Shown here: piece by piece, positions 1-6,267 of the stretch
Position numbering within the stretch: the stretch's first letter is position 1
Layout: every line of letters starts with the position of its first letter
Program-made: the position numbers and the translations under genes
Assembly (NCBI GenBank): GCA_015654825.1
Contig: JAATGE010000129.1
Span: 1-6,593 of the forward strand
DNA: 6,593 nucleotides
Source: Rhodospirillales bacterium
GTDB lineage: Bacteria > Pseudomonadota > Alphaproteobacteria > Acetobacterales > Acetobacteraceae
Direction: 5' to 3'
Notes under the pieces: model-generated
The model's input: only the letters and a program-made list of their open reading frames with translations
What the model was told of the DNA's origin: nothing
Database searches by the model: none

Positions 1-192
1 CCCTGGACCCGCTGGGGCCAGTAGGCCCCAGACCCCATTACTCTGGTTCCGAGCGTAGCATCGGCTGCGAGCGCGCCGCCAAATCCCACGTCTCGCAAGA
101 CGGTACAGAAGACTCCCGCCGCGCAGCGAATACGACGGCGGCGGCACGCCGTCGGGGGTCCAGGGGGCAGAGCCCCCTGGTCGGCGAAGCCA
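1..192. repeat. Hairpin-rich intergenic repeat, copy A (left end cut by window edge)
   Basis: This stretch matches copy C at 3444–3633 almost end to end, with nearly equal length. The first ~40 bases, a block at about 104–135 and the last ~50 bases are nearly identical; the part between about 41 and 103 has diverged. Visible structures are a hairpin with an 8-bp stem (12–19 with 24–31, loop AGTA), an inner hairpin with a 7-bp stem CCGCCGC/GCGGCGG (116–122 with 138–144), and a perfect 9-bp stem CCAGGGGGC/GCCCCCTGG (160–168 with 172–180, loop AGA). The right end (GTCGGCGAAGCCA) touches the stop codon of the glycosyltransferase gene. Comparison with copy C suggests that about 13 bases of the left end lie outside the window. 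It carries no convincing gene. It resembles REP/BIME-type elements; its function is unknown. Confidence 0.85.
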
Positions 193-1269
193 TCAATCCT
201 GGAGTAGCGCCCGATAGCGCTCGAACATAGCGCGTTGGTCAAACTCCGCAGCGGCGCGGTCGCGATTGGCCGCGCCGACCGTGCGCGCTCTTGCTGGATC
301 CGCCAGCACTGTTTCCATCGCGCGGGCCAGCGCCTCTTCGTTCCGCGGCACGACAAAGGGCGCATTTGCGGCTGCCAGCATCGCGCGCACGTCGCCGACG
401 TCGGTGGCGGCGATCGGCAGGCCGGCAGCCATCGCCTCCAGGAGCGTCAAGGGCATTTGTTCGGTATCGGACGACAGCACAAAAATATCGAACGCCGCGA
501 GGAAACGCTCCGGAGTGAGGCTGTGCCCGGCAAATTGAATGTCCTGGGCGATGCCAAGCGATGAGGCCAGCGTCTGCAGCGCCTGGCGTTCGGGGCCGTC
601 GCCGACAATAACCAGGCGCGCTGGGCGAAGCCGCCGCAGGCGGGCGAACGCGTTAATCAGCCGAGCCAGGTTTTTCTCGGGGCGCAGGGCGGCGATGGTG
701 CCGACTACCGGGCCGTCGCCCGGGGGGAGCGGCGCGGGCGTTGCTGTTTCGAAATGGGTCAGATCGATGCCGTTCGGGATATAGTGCAGATTGCCGGGCG
801 GCAGGCGCCAGATCTCGGTGGCAATACGCTGCAAGGTGCGGCTCGGCACCATTACGGCGCTGCGGCGAAGCACCAGGCGGCGGATCAGCACGCGGCGGGT
901 GAGTTGGCGATCGCGCTCCTCGGGGCCGAAACCGTCCTCCGTATGCACGTGCCGCAGTCCTGTACCGAGGCGGGCAATGGCCCAGTCGATGGAACCCCAG
1001 TTGCTGGTAATCAGCACGTCCGGCGGCGCTTCGCGCAGATAGGCGCGAATGCGGCGCCAGGTGGTCGGATTGCTGCCGCGGGGCCACGCGATGTCGGGAA
1101 ACGAAACATCGAGGCCAGTGCGAAGTTTTTCGCGCGCGTCGAGTTTGCCATCGAGTGCAATAATACGGTGACGCAGGTCGCGGCCGAAATGGTTGGCGAT
1201 GGCGGCGAAGCGCGTTTGGGCTCCGCCGACGGCGAAGGTGGGGAATATGTGAAGCAGCTCGGGGGGCAT
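193..1269 (-). CDS. Glycosyltransferase family 4 (GT-B fold) protein
   Basis: A 358-residue protein predicted to transfer a sugar from a nucleotide-sugar donor to a glycan or lipid-linked acceptor at the cytoplasmic side of the membrane. The N-terminal acceptor domain starts with the Gly-rich GGAQTR loop (residues 15–20). The C-terminal donor domain has the usual GT4 marks: a strand and loop with R196 and K199 (LRPEKN), the IVGDGPER strand (221–228), and the EX7E motif at E270 and E278, followed by AMAAGLPIAATDVGD. Length is normal for the family. There is no signal peptide or membrane segment. The ATG at 1269 is the only ATG, GTG or TTG after the in-frame TAA at 1324–1326, and MPPELLHIFPTF is a typical GT4 N-terminus, so this start is favoured. 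However, no Shine-Dalgarno sequence precedes it, and a repeat hairpin ends 8 bases upstream. It lies 148 bases downstream of the asnB-type gene, which suggests a role in the same polysaccharide pathway. Donor and acceptor cannot be read from the sequence. Confidence 0.93.
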   Translation of the reverse strand: MPPELLHIFPTFAVGGAQTRFAAIANHFGRDLRHRIIALDGKLDAREKLRTGLDVSFPDIAWPRGSNPTTWRRIRAYLREAPPDVLITSNWGSIDWAIARLGTGLRHVHTEDGFGPEERDRQLTRRVLIRRLVLRRSAVMVPSRTLQRIATEIWRLPPGNLHYIPNGIDLTHFETATPAPLPPGDGPVVGTIAALRPEKNLARLINAFARLRRLRPARLVIVGDGPERQALQTLASSLGIAQDIQFAGHSLTPERFLAAFDIFVLSSDTEQMPLTLLEAMAAGLPIAATDVGDVRAMLAAANAPFVVPRNEEALARAMETVLADPARARTVGAANRDRAAAEFDQRAMFERYRALLQD

Positions 1270-1275
1270 CAGGAA

Positions 1276-1402
1276 GGCCAGGGCTCTGCCCTGGACCCGC
1301 TGGGGACAAGTCCCCAGACCCCATTAATTAGGCTCGGAACAATGAAATGGGGTCTGGGGCCTAAGGCCCCAGCGGGGGTGCAGGGGGCAGAGCCTCCTGG
1401 CC
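1276..1402. repeat. Inverted pair of repeat units, copy B (BIME-like)
   Basis: Two units of the same family face each other. The left unit (1276–1325) has the hairpins CCAGGGC/GCCCTGG (1278–1284 with 1288–1294, loop TCT) and CTGGGGAC/GTCCCCAG (1300–1307 with 1310–1317, loop AA), then ACCCCATT. The right unit (1346–1402) is the reverse complement of the same plan, with CTGGGGCC/GGCCCCAG (1354–1361 with 1365–1372, loop TAA) and an imperfect outer hairpin (about 1382–1400). The 20-base spacer keeps, in inverse orientation, the GTTCCGA word found at the same place in copies A and C. The pair fills most of the gap between the asnB-type gene and the glycosyltransferase gene. In the transcript the whole region could fold into one long hairpin, which might attenuate or terminate transcription or protect the RNA end; no clean run of T follows the stems. 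Confidence 0.85.
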
Positions 1403-1417
1403 TTCCGTGCGATCTCA

Positions 1418-3307
1418 TCATTGGCCAACGCTGGTCTGATGGTACAAAAACCCCTCGAACGCCAGCAGCAACCAGATCATCTGCGAATGATCGAAGCTGC
1501 CAGCCGCATGTTCGTCGATCGTGCGGGCGATCGCCGGCGCATCGAACAGGCCGGAGTCCAGCATCGGCGCGCCGAGCAGCCGGCCGCGCACGCGCCCGGC
1601 GTCGCGGCGGAACAATGGCGCCAGATCGTTGGTGAATCCCTGCTTCGGCCGATAAAGCAAAGCGTGCGGCAACAATGGCTCCATCGCTTTCTTCAAAACG
1701 TATTTGCCCTGGGCGCCGCGAATTTTCAATTTTGCCGGTAGCGACAGGCCCCATTCAACGAGCGTGTGGTCCAGGAACGGCGCGCGCATTTCCAGCGACG
1801 CGGCCATGCTGGCGCGGTCGGCCTTGGTCAGGATGTCGCCGGGCAGCCAGGTTGCGAGGTCCGCGAGCTGGGCCTGCAACAAAGGATCGGTGTCCTCGGT
1901 GGCGGCGAACTGGGCGGCGAGGGGCGCGAAGGGGTCGTGGCCGGCGATGGCAGCGCGCTGCGCGGGGTTGAACAAAGCGTGGCGGCGCGCGGTGTGGATT
2001 TTCGTGGAAATGCGCGCGAAACCGTCGGCGTCGCTGAGGCTGAGTTCGGTGAGCGTGTGCTTGGCGCGCAGGAAACGCGGGGCGCGGTCGAGCTTTGGGT
2101 AGATCGCCGCGAGGCGGCCTATCAGTTGGCGGCGCAACGTGGCGGGCAGGGTGCGGCGGGCGGCGCTGACCAGCATGTGCCAGCGGGTGCGGCGATAGCC
2201 GGCGAACACTTCGTCGCCTCCATCGCCTGAAACGGCGACTGTCGCGTGGCGGCGGGCCAGGCGGCAGACGGTCAACGTGGGCACCGAGGAGGCGTCGCCG
2301 AACGGCTCGCCGAACACCGCGGCCTGCATGCGGGCGCCGTCGATCATGTCGATGGCGGCGGCGCGTTCCTCATGCTGGCGCGTAGCGTAACGGTCGGCGA
2401 CCATGCGGGCGAACGGGGTTTCGTCCTCGGCGCCGTCGAAGCCGATCGTGAAAGTGTCGAGCGGCGTGGCGCGCAGGCCGGCGGCTGTCGCGACCACGGC
2501 ACTGGAATCGACCCCACCGGACAGGAACGCGCCGAGCGGCACATCCGCGACCAGGCGGGTGCCGACCGCATCGTCGAGGTGGGCGCGCATGGCGATCAAT
2601 GCGTCCGCCTCGGTGCACGGCGTTATGTGTGTCGGCGGGCTCCAATAGCGGCGCAGCACGGGAGCGCGGCCGTTTTCGATCAGCAGCGTGTGGGAAGCGG
2701 GCAGTTTTTCGATGCCGGAAAAAATCGTGCCCGGCTCGGGCACGTAGCCGAATGCGAAGAAATCCTCCACCGCTTCGGGGCGCATGCGGCGCGGCAGGTT
2801 GGGGAGTGCGAACAGGGCCGCGAGTTCGGAGGCGAATACGAAATCGCCGCCGGTTGTTGCATAATAGAACGGCTTTTTGCCGAGGCGGTCGCGGGCACAG
2901 AAAAGCGTGCGGCGCGCTCGGTCCCACAGCGCGAACGCGAACATGCCGGAAAGGCGGGTAACGCAGTCGGGGCCCCAGCTTTCCCAGGCATGCACGATCG
3001 CTTCGGTATCGCAGTGGTTGCGGAAGCTGTGGCCACGCTGGCGCAATTCGGCGCGCAGCGCTTCGTGGTTGTAGATTTCGCCGTTGAATATGATCGCGAC
3101 CGAATTATCTTCGTTATACATCGGCTGCTGGCCGCCGGCCGGATCGATGACCGCAAGGCGCCGGTGGCCAAGCACAATTCCCGGCTCGGCGTGAAACCCC
3201 TCGCCGTCCGGACCGCGATGGGCGATCGCGTCGGTCATGGCTCTGGCGAGGCTCAGATCAGGGTTTTGCTCGGGGTCGGCGTAGAGAATGCCGGCCAGGC
3301 CGCACAT
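1418..3307 (-). CDS. asnB: Glutamine-hydrolysing asparagine synthase-like amidotransferase (exosortase A-associated type)
   Basis: A 629-residue class II glutamine amidotransferase fused to an ATP-dependent synthetase domain. After Met removal Cys2 would be the nucleophile that releases ammonia from glutamine. The glutaminase domain (about 2–200) shows HRGPDG (30–35), R50, NGEIYN (75–80) and D100 in the CDTE motif. The synthetase domain has the ATP pyrophosphatase loop SGGVDSS (263–269), SGDGGDE (360–366), and the LTKADRASMAASLEMRAPFLD region (493–513). Length, GYRRTRWH (370–377) and YPKLDRAPRFLRAKHTL (403–419) fit the family I recall as 'amidotransferase 1, exosortase A system-associated' better than E. 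coli AsnB (about 550 residues). Such proteins sit in exopolysaccharide clusters and probably amidate a sugar or precursor, though free asparagine synthesis cannot be excluded. The next gene downstream is a glycosyltransferase, which fits a polysaccharide role. The start is firm: Cys2 is obligatory and a GGAG lies 8 bases upstream. No exosortase gene is in the window. Confidence 0.95.
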   Translation of the reverse strand: MCGLAGILYADPEQNPDLSLARAMTDAIAHRGPDGEGFHAEPGIVLGHRRLAVIDPAGGQQPMYNEDNSVAIIFNGEIYNHEALRAELRQRGHSFRNHCDTEAIVHAWESWGPDCVTRLSGMFAFALWDRARRTLFCARDRLGKKPFYYATTGGDFVFASELAALFALPNLPRRMRPEAVEDFFAFGYVPEPGTIFSGIEKLPASHTLLIENGRAPVLRRYWSPPTHITPCTEADALIAMRAHLDDAVGTRLVADVPLGAFLSGGVDSSAVVATAAGLRATPLDTFTIGFDGAEDETPFARMVADRYATRQHEERAAAIDMIDGARMQAAVFGEPFGDASSVPTLTVCRLARRHATVAVSGDGGDEVFAGYRRTRWHMLVSAARRTLPATLRRQLIGRLAAIYPKLDRAPRFLRAKHTLTELSLSDADGFARISTKIHTARRHALFNPAQRAAIAGHDPFAPLAAQFAATEDTDPLLQAQLADLATWLPGDILTKADRASMAASLEMRAPFLDHTLVEWGLSLPAKLKIRGAQGKYVLKKAMEPLLPHALLYRPKQGFTNDLAPLFRRDAGRVRGRLLGAPMLDSGLFDAPAIARTIDEHAAGSFDHSQMIWLLLAFEGFLYHQTSVGQ

Positions 3308-3315
3308 GGTTGGAT

Positions 3316-3319
3316 CTCC
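3316..3319 (-). promoter_or_regulatory. Shine-Dalgarno site of the asnB-type gene
   Basis: On the minus strand GGAG lies 8 bases before the ATG at 3307, a normal spacing for a ribosome binding site. It confirms the start that places the catalytic cysteine at position 2. It is the clearest ribosome binding site in the window; uvrC and the glycosyltransferase gene have none this good. Confidence 0.7.
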
Positions 3320-3430
3320 GGGCGGCAGCGCGCCTGCGCGGTGCGATAAAGGAGTCGCCGCATCGCGGCAAGCAGCACGCGCAGTCGGGCAACGCGTCGG
3401 GTGCAGCGCAACTGTTCATGAGAAAAGTAA

Positions 3431-3633
3431 GGCCAGGGCTCTGCCCTGGACCCGCTGGGGCAGTAGGCCCCAGACCCCATTTTATTTGTTCCGAACCTGA
3501 CATCGGCTGCGAACCAATGACCCGACCTACAGTTTCGCAACTACGTACAGAAGACGCCCGCCGCGCAGCGAATACGCAGGCGGCGGCACGCCGTCGGGGG
3601 TCCAGGGGGCAGAGCCCCCGGTCGGCGAAGCCA
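3431..3633. repeat. Hairpin-rich intergenic repeat, copy C (complete)
   Basis: This is the most complete copy of the ~200-base family. In order it shows hairpin 1 CCAGGGC/GCCCTGG (3433–3439 with 3443–3449, loop TCT), hairpin 2 CTGGGGC/GCCCCAG (3455–3461 with 3467–3473, loop AGTAG), then ACCCCATT, the GTTCCGA word, a diverged middle, inner hairpin CCGCCGC/GCGGCGG (3558–3564 with 3580–3586), and hairpin 4 at 3602–3621, which has lost one T compared with copy A. It ends in GTCGGCGAAGCC. The outer hairpins are roughly inverted copies of each other, so the element has imperfect terminal inverted repeats. It accounts for about half of the 382-base gap between uvrC and the asnB-type gene. The rest of that gap is the asnB leader (3308–3430) and an unremarkable 56-base tail after uvrC (3634–3689); I see no gene in either. 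Confidence 0.87.
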
Positions 3634-3689
3634 ATTGACCCCGTTCCCTAACCCTAATCCTGGCCCTGTCCTTCTGCGCCAACCAAGCC

Positions 3690-5567
3690 TCAACCAGGGT
3701 GGAAAAACTCATAAACCCGCTTCGCGATTTCGGTGGAAATTCCCGGCGCCGCGTGCAGATCCTCGAGTCCCGCCTGCTTGACACCGCGCGCGGACCCGAA
3801 ATGGTGCAGCAGCGCTTTCTTGCGCGCCGCGCCGATGCCCGGAATTTCGTCCAGTTCGCTGCGCACCAGCGCCTTGCTGCGGCTGGCGCGGTGTGTGCTG
3901 ATAGCGAAACGGTGCGCCTCGTCGCGCAGGCGCTGCAGGTAATACAGCACCGGGTCGCGCGGCGGCAGCTGGAACGGCGGTTTGTCGCCGGTATGGAACC
4001 ATTCGCGGCCGGCGTCGCGATCCGGGCCCTTGGCGATCGCCACGAGTTTCACGTCCGTGATGCCGAGATCGGCGAGTACGGCTCGGGCCGCCGAGAATTG
4101 GCCGGCGCCGCCATCGATCAGCACGATATCGGGCAGATCGGTGCCGCCTTCCTCCTGTTCCTTAAGGGCACGGGAAAAGCGGCGCGTCAGTACCTCGCGC
4201 ATCATGGCGAAATCGTCACCGGGCGTAATCGGCCCGCGGATGCCGTATTTGCGATAGGCGTTCTTGCAGAAACCCTCCGGTCCGGCAACGACCATGACGC
4301 CGTAGGCGTTGCTGCCCATGATGTGGCTATTGTCGTAAATTTCGATACGCGCCGGCGGTTCGGGCAGGCCGAACAGGGTGGCGAGGCCTTCCAGTAGCTT
4401 GGCATGGCCGGTGGATTCCGCGAGTTTGCGTTCCAGCGCCTCGCGCGCATTGGTTTCGGCGTGCAGCACGACCGCGCGCTTTTCGCCACGCTGCGGCACC
4501 GCGATATTGACCCGGCGGCCGGCTTTCAGGCTCAGCGCGTCCTCGATCAATTCGCATTCCGGCACTTCGTGATTGGTCAGGATCTGCGGCGGCGGCGGCT
4601 TGTCGTCGTAGAACTGGGCCAGGAACGCCGCGAGCACATCGCCCGGCTCGTCGGATTTCGCGTGGCTCGGGAAATGCGCGCGGTTGCCGTTGTTGTGGCC
4701 GCCACGGATGAAGAACACCTGCACGCAGCTTTGCCCCGCGCGCTGCCAAAGCGCGACGATATCGGCGTCCTCCAGGCTCGCCGGGTTGATGACACCGCTG
4801 CTGCCCTGCACATGGGTCAGGCCGCGGATGCGGTCGCGCAACGAGGCCGCGCGTTCGAATTCGCGGTTGTCGGAGGCCACCTGCATTTCCGCTGACAATT
4901 CGCGCTGCACAGTGGCGACCTTGCCGCTGAGGAACCCTTTCGCCTGGGCCACGAGTTTTGCGTATTCCTCCGCGTCGATGCGGCCGACGCACGGCGCCGA
5001 GCAGCGCTTGATCTGGTGCAGCAGGCAGGGACGGGTGCGGGTCGCAAAAACCGTGTCGGCGCAGGAGCGGAGCAGGAACACCCGCTCCATGGCTGTGACG
5101 GTCTGGTTCACCGCCCAGGCACTGGCGAACGGGCCCCAGTAGGTGCCCTTGCGGGTGCGGGCACCGCGATGCTTCGCGACCTGTGGAAACGGGTGATCCT
5201 CCGCCAGCATCAGCCACGGATAGGATTTGTCGTCGCGCAGAACGATGTTGAAGCGCGGCTTCAGGCGCTTGATGAGATTGGCCTCCAGCAGCAGCGCTTC
5301 GGCCTCGGTGTGCGTGGTGACGATTTCCAGCGCGCACGTCTCCGACACCATGCGGCGCAGGCGTTCGTCGAGACGGCCGGACTGGATGAAGCTGGCGACG
5401 CGCTTTTTCAGGCTGCGCGCCTTGCCGACGTAGAGCGCGTCGCCCGCCGCATCGAGCATGCGGTAGACGCCGGGGGAGAGCGGCAGGTTGACCAGCGCTG
5501 CTTCGATCACGGCGGCGCCTTTTTCGGGCGCGGGCGAGGCGGGGGCTGGCTCGGAAATATCGGACAT
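3690..5567 (-). CDS. uvrC: UvrABC system protein C, excinuclease subunit
   Basis: UvrC (625 residues from the chosen start; E. coli has 610) makes both cuts around DNA damage after UvrA and UvrB load. Domains in order: GIY-YIG nuclease for the 3' cut (about 28–105; SPGVYRM at 31–37, YVGKA at 46–50, E95); four cysteines C169, C181, C189 and C193, whose x11/x7/x3 spacing equals that of the E. coli iron-sulfur ligands; UVR motif for UvrB binding (about 219–254); RNase H-like nuclease for the 5' cut, with YDNSH (D412), LIDGG (D485) and the H of DEAHRF (H552); and two helix-hairpin-helix motifs (about 570–622, with IPGIGAARK and APGIS). All expected catalytic residues are present. The frame is open upstream to a TTG at 5696, but the ATG at 5567 (MSDISEP) places the nuclease domain at the usual distance from the start. 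The upstream 43 residues are Pro- and Cys-containing and do not resemble UvrC. No strong ribosome binding site precedes either start. Confidence 0.97.
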   Translation of the reverse strand: MSDISEPAPASPAPEKGAAVIEAALVNLPLSPGVYRMLDAAGDALYVGKARSLKKRVASFIQSGRLDERLRRMVSETCALEIVTTHTEAEALLLEANLIKRLKPRFNIVLRDDKSYPWLMLAEDHPFPQVAKHRGARTRKGTYWGPFASAWAVNQTVTAMERVFLLRSCADTVFATRTRPCLLHQIKRCSAPCVGRIDAEEYAKLVAQAKGFLSGKVATVQRELSAEMQVASDNREFERAASLRDRIRGLTHVQGSSGVINPASLEDADIVALWQRAGQSCVQVFFIRGGHNNGNRAHFPSHAKSDEPGDVLAAFLAQFYDDKPPPPQILTNHEVPECELIEDALSLKAGRRVNIAVPQRGEKRAVVLHAETNAREALERKLAESTGHAKLLEGLATLFGLPEPPARIEIYDNSHIMGSNAYGVMVVAGPEGFCKNAYRKYGIRGPITPGDDFAMMREVLTRRFSRALKEQEEGGTDLPDIVLIDGGAGQFSAARAVLADLGITDVKLVAIAKGPDRDAGREWFHTGDKPPFQLPPRDPVLYYLQRLRDEAHRFAISTHRASRSKALVRSELDEIPGIGAARKKALLHHFGSARGVKQAGLEDLHAAPGISTEIAKRVYEFFHPG

Positions 5568-5699
5568 GTTCGGTTTCGGTGGGATACGCCCGGGGGTTGT
5601 GCGGGGGCAACAAGCGGCTTCCGCGGGGGCGGAAAACTCGGTGGATAAGTCTGTGGGCGGCTGTCGGCATAAATTGGGGTGGCGCAGCGAATTCAAGGC

Positions 5700-5727
5700 T
5701 TTATGACAAATGCGTGAAACCCGCCAA
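5700..5727 (-). promoter_or_regulatory. Weak candidate promoter for uvrC
   Basis: On the minus strand TTGGCG and CATAAA lie 16 bases apart, each matching 4 of 6 bases of the sigma-70 consensus, about 130 bases before the ATG of uvrC. The surrounding stretch (about 5690–5815) is clearly richer in A and T than the rest of the window, as expected for a promoter region. The rest of the 271-base gap between folB and uvrC (5568–5838) shows no gene, RNA or strong hairpin. The exact boxes are a guess; the position in an AT-richer gap is the better part of the evidence. Confidence 0.25.
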
Positions 5728-5838
5728 ACCGGCTAACCTATTGAAAACGCGCATTTTGCTATGCCGTGTCTGTCACGCGCCCGCCACAAAACTAAGGCGT
5801 AGCAACGATATTGAGATCGCCTGACAGTGGGGGATTAC

Positions 5839-6267
5839 TCACGGCGCCGGCGCGCGGCGGCGTTCGATTTCGACGCCCACGGAGGCGATGTCGGCGAAAA
5901 TATCGAGCTTTTCGATGCGGATACGCACGAGACCGACGCGCGGGTCGGCCAGGCATGCCTCAGCGATCCGCTCCGCCAGGGTTTCCAGCAGCCGTACGTG
6001 GCCCGCCGCCACGATGGCACGCACCTGGCGCGCCACCGCGCCGTAATCGACCACGCGCGAGAGCTCATCCGGCTGCGCGACCCGGGCCGCCGCGCGCGAC
6101 ATCGGCGCGGCCCCGTCGTCGTCGACGCCGAGATCGACATTGATGCGTATGCGCTGGGTGGCATCATGTTCGAACGCATGCACGCCGATCGAGGCGGCAA
6201 GCACCATGTCGCGCAGGAAGACGTGCCGCAAAGCGCGCTGGGCATCGGCGATCCGGGGCTGATCCAT
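5839..6267 (-). CDS. folB: Dihydroneopterin aldolase
   Basis: FolB cleaves 7,8-dihydroneopterin to 6-hydroxymethyl-7,8-dihydropterin and glycolaldehyde in cytosolic folate synthesis. The 142-residue protein has the family pattern: VFLRDMVLAASIGVHAFE (16–33, with the substrate-side E33), RINVDL (41–46), VVDY (72–75, Y75), HVRLLETLAERIA (90–102, with pterin-anchoring E95), and VRIRIEKLDIF (114–124, with catalytic K120). The spacing of E33, Y75, E95 and K120 fits the E22/Y54/E74/K100 set of the S. aureus enzyme. It is about 20 residues longer than the usual ~120, from an N-terminal extension and an Ala-rich loop (about 50–66). The ATG overlaps the stop codon of the upstream SDR-like gene by one base (TGATG), so translation is probably coupled. 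An open frame extends further upstream, but that part is a shadow of the SDR-like gene. Confidence 0.93.
   Translation of the reverse strand: MDQPRIADAQRALRHVFLRDMVLAASIGVHAFEHDATQRIRINVDLGVDDDGAAPMSRAAARVAQPDELSRVVDYGAVARQVRAIVAAGHVRLLETLAERIAEACLADPRVGLVRIRIEKLDIFADIASVGVEIERRRAPAP

Noticed and set aside
653..1324. Minus-strand frame overlapping the glycosyltransferase gene in another phase
   Set aside because: Its translation is Arg/Pro-rich with no domain, and the overlapping frame encodes a complete glycosyltransferase. It starts inside repeat B.
1354..1372. Rho-independent terminator after the asnB-type gene formed by the repeat hairpin
   Set aside because: The stem is strong but is followed by ACCCC before a T-rich stretch, so it is not a standard terminator. 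Kept only as a possible attenuator within the repeat entry.
2246..3349. Long open frame on the plus strand opposite the asnB-type gene (367 codons)
   Set aside because: It is antisense to a clearly conserved gene, has no recognisable domain, and long antisense frames are expected in GC-rich DNA. The same holds for plus-strand frames at 754–1635, 3699–4397, 4404–4895, 5016–5648 and 5827–6483.
3343..3371. Possible sigma-70 promoter (TTGCCG, 17 bases, TATCGC on the minus strand) before the asnB-type gene
   Set aside because: The −10 box matches only 3 of 6 bases and such matches are common by chance. A promoter in 3308–3430 is plausible but cannot be placed.
3634..3689. Telomere-like CCCTAACCCTAA downstream of uvrC
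   Set aside because: Just two units on a sequence with many C-runs; a chance match with no further repetition.
5567..5582. Possible LexA site (GTTC-N7-GTTC) at the uvrC start
   Set aside because: Only one half-site fits; the second half reads GTGG. There is no good evidence for SOS control.
5640..5648. DnaA-box-like GGTGGATAA
   Set aside because: A single site with one mismatch, with no cluster of boxes or AT-rich unwinding region, does not indicate an origin.
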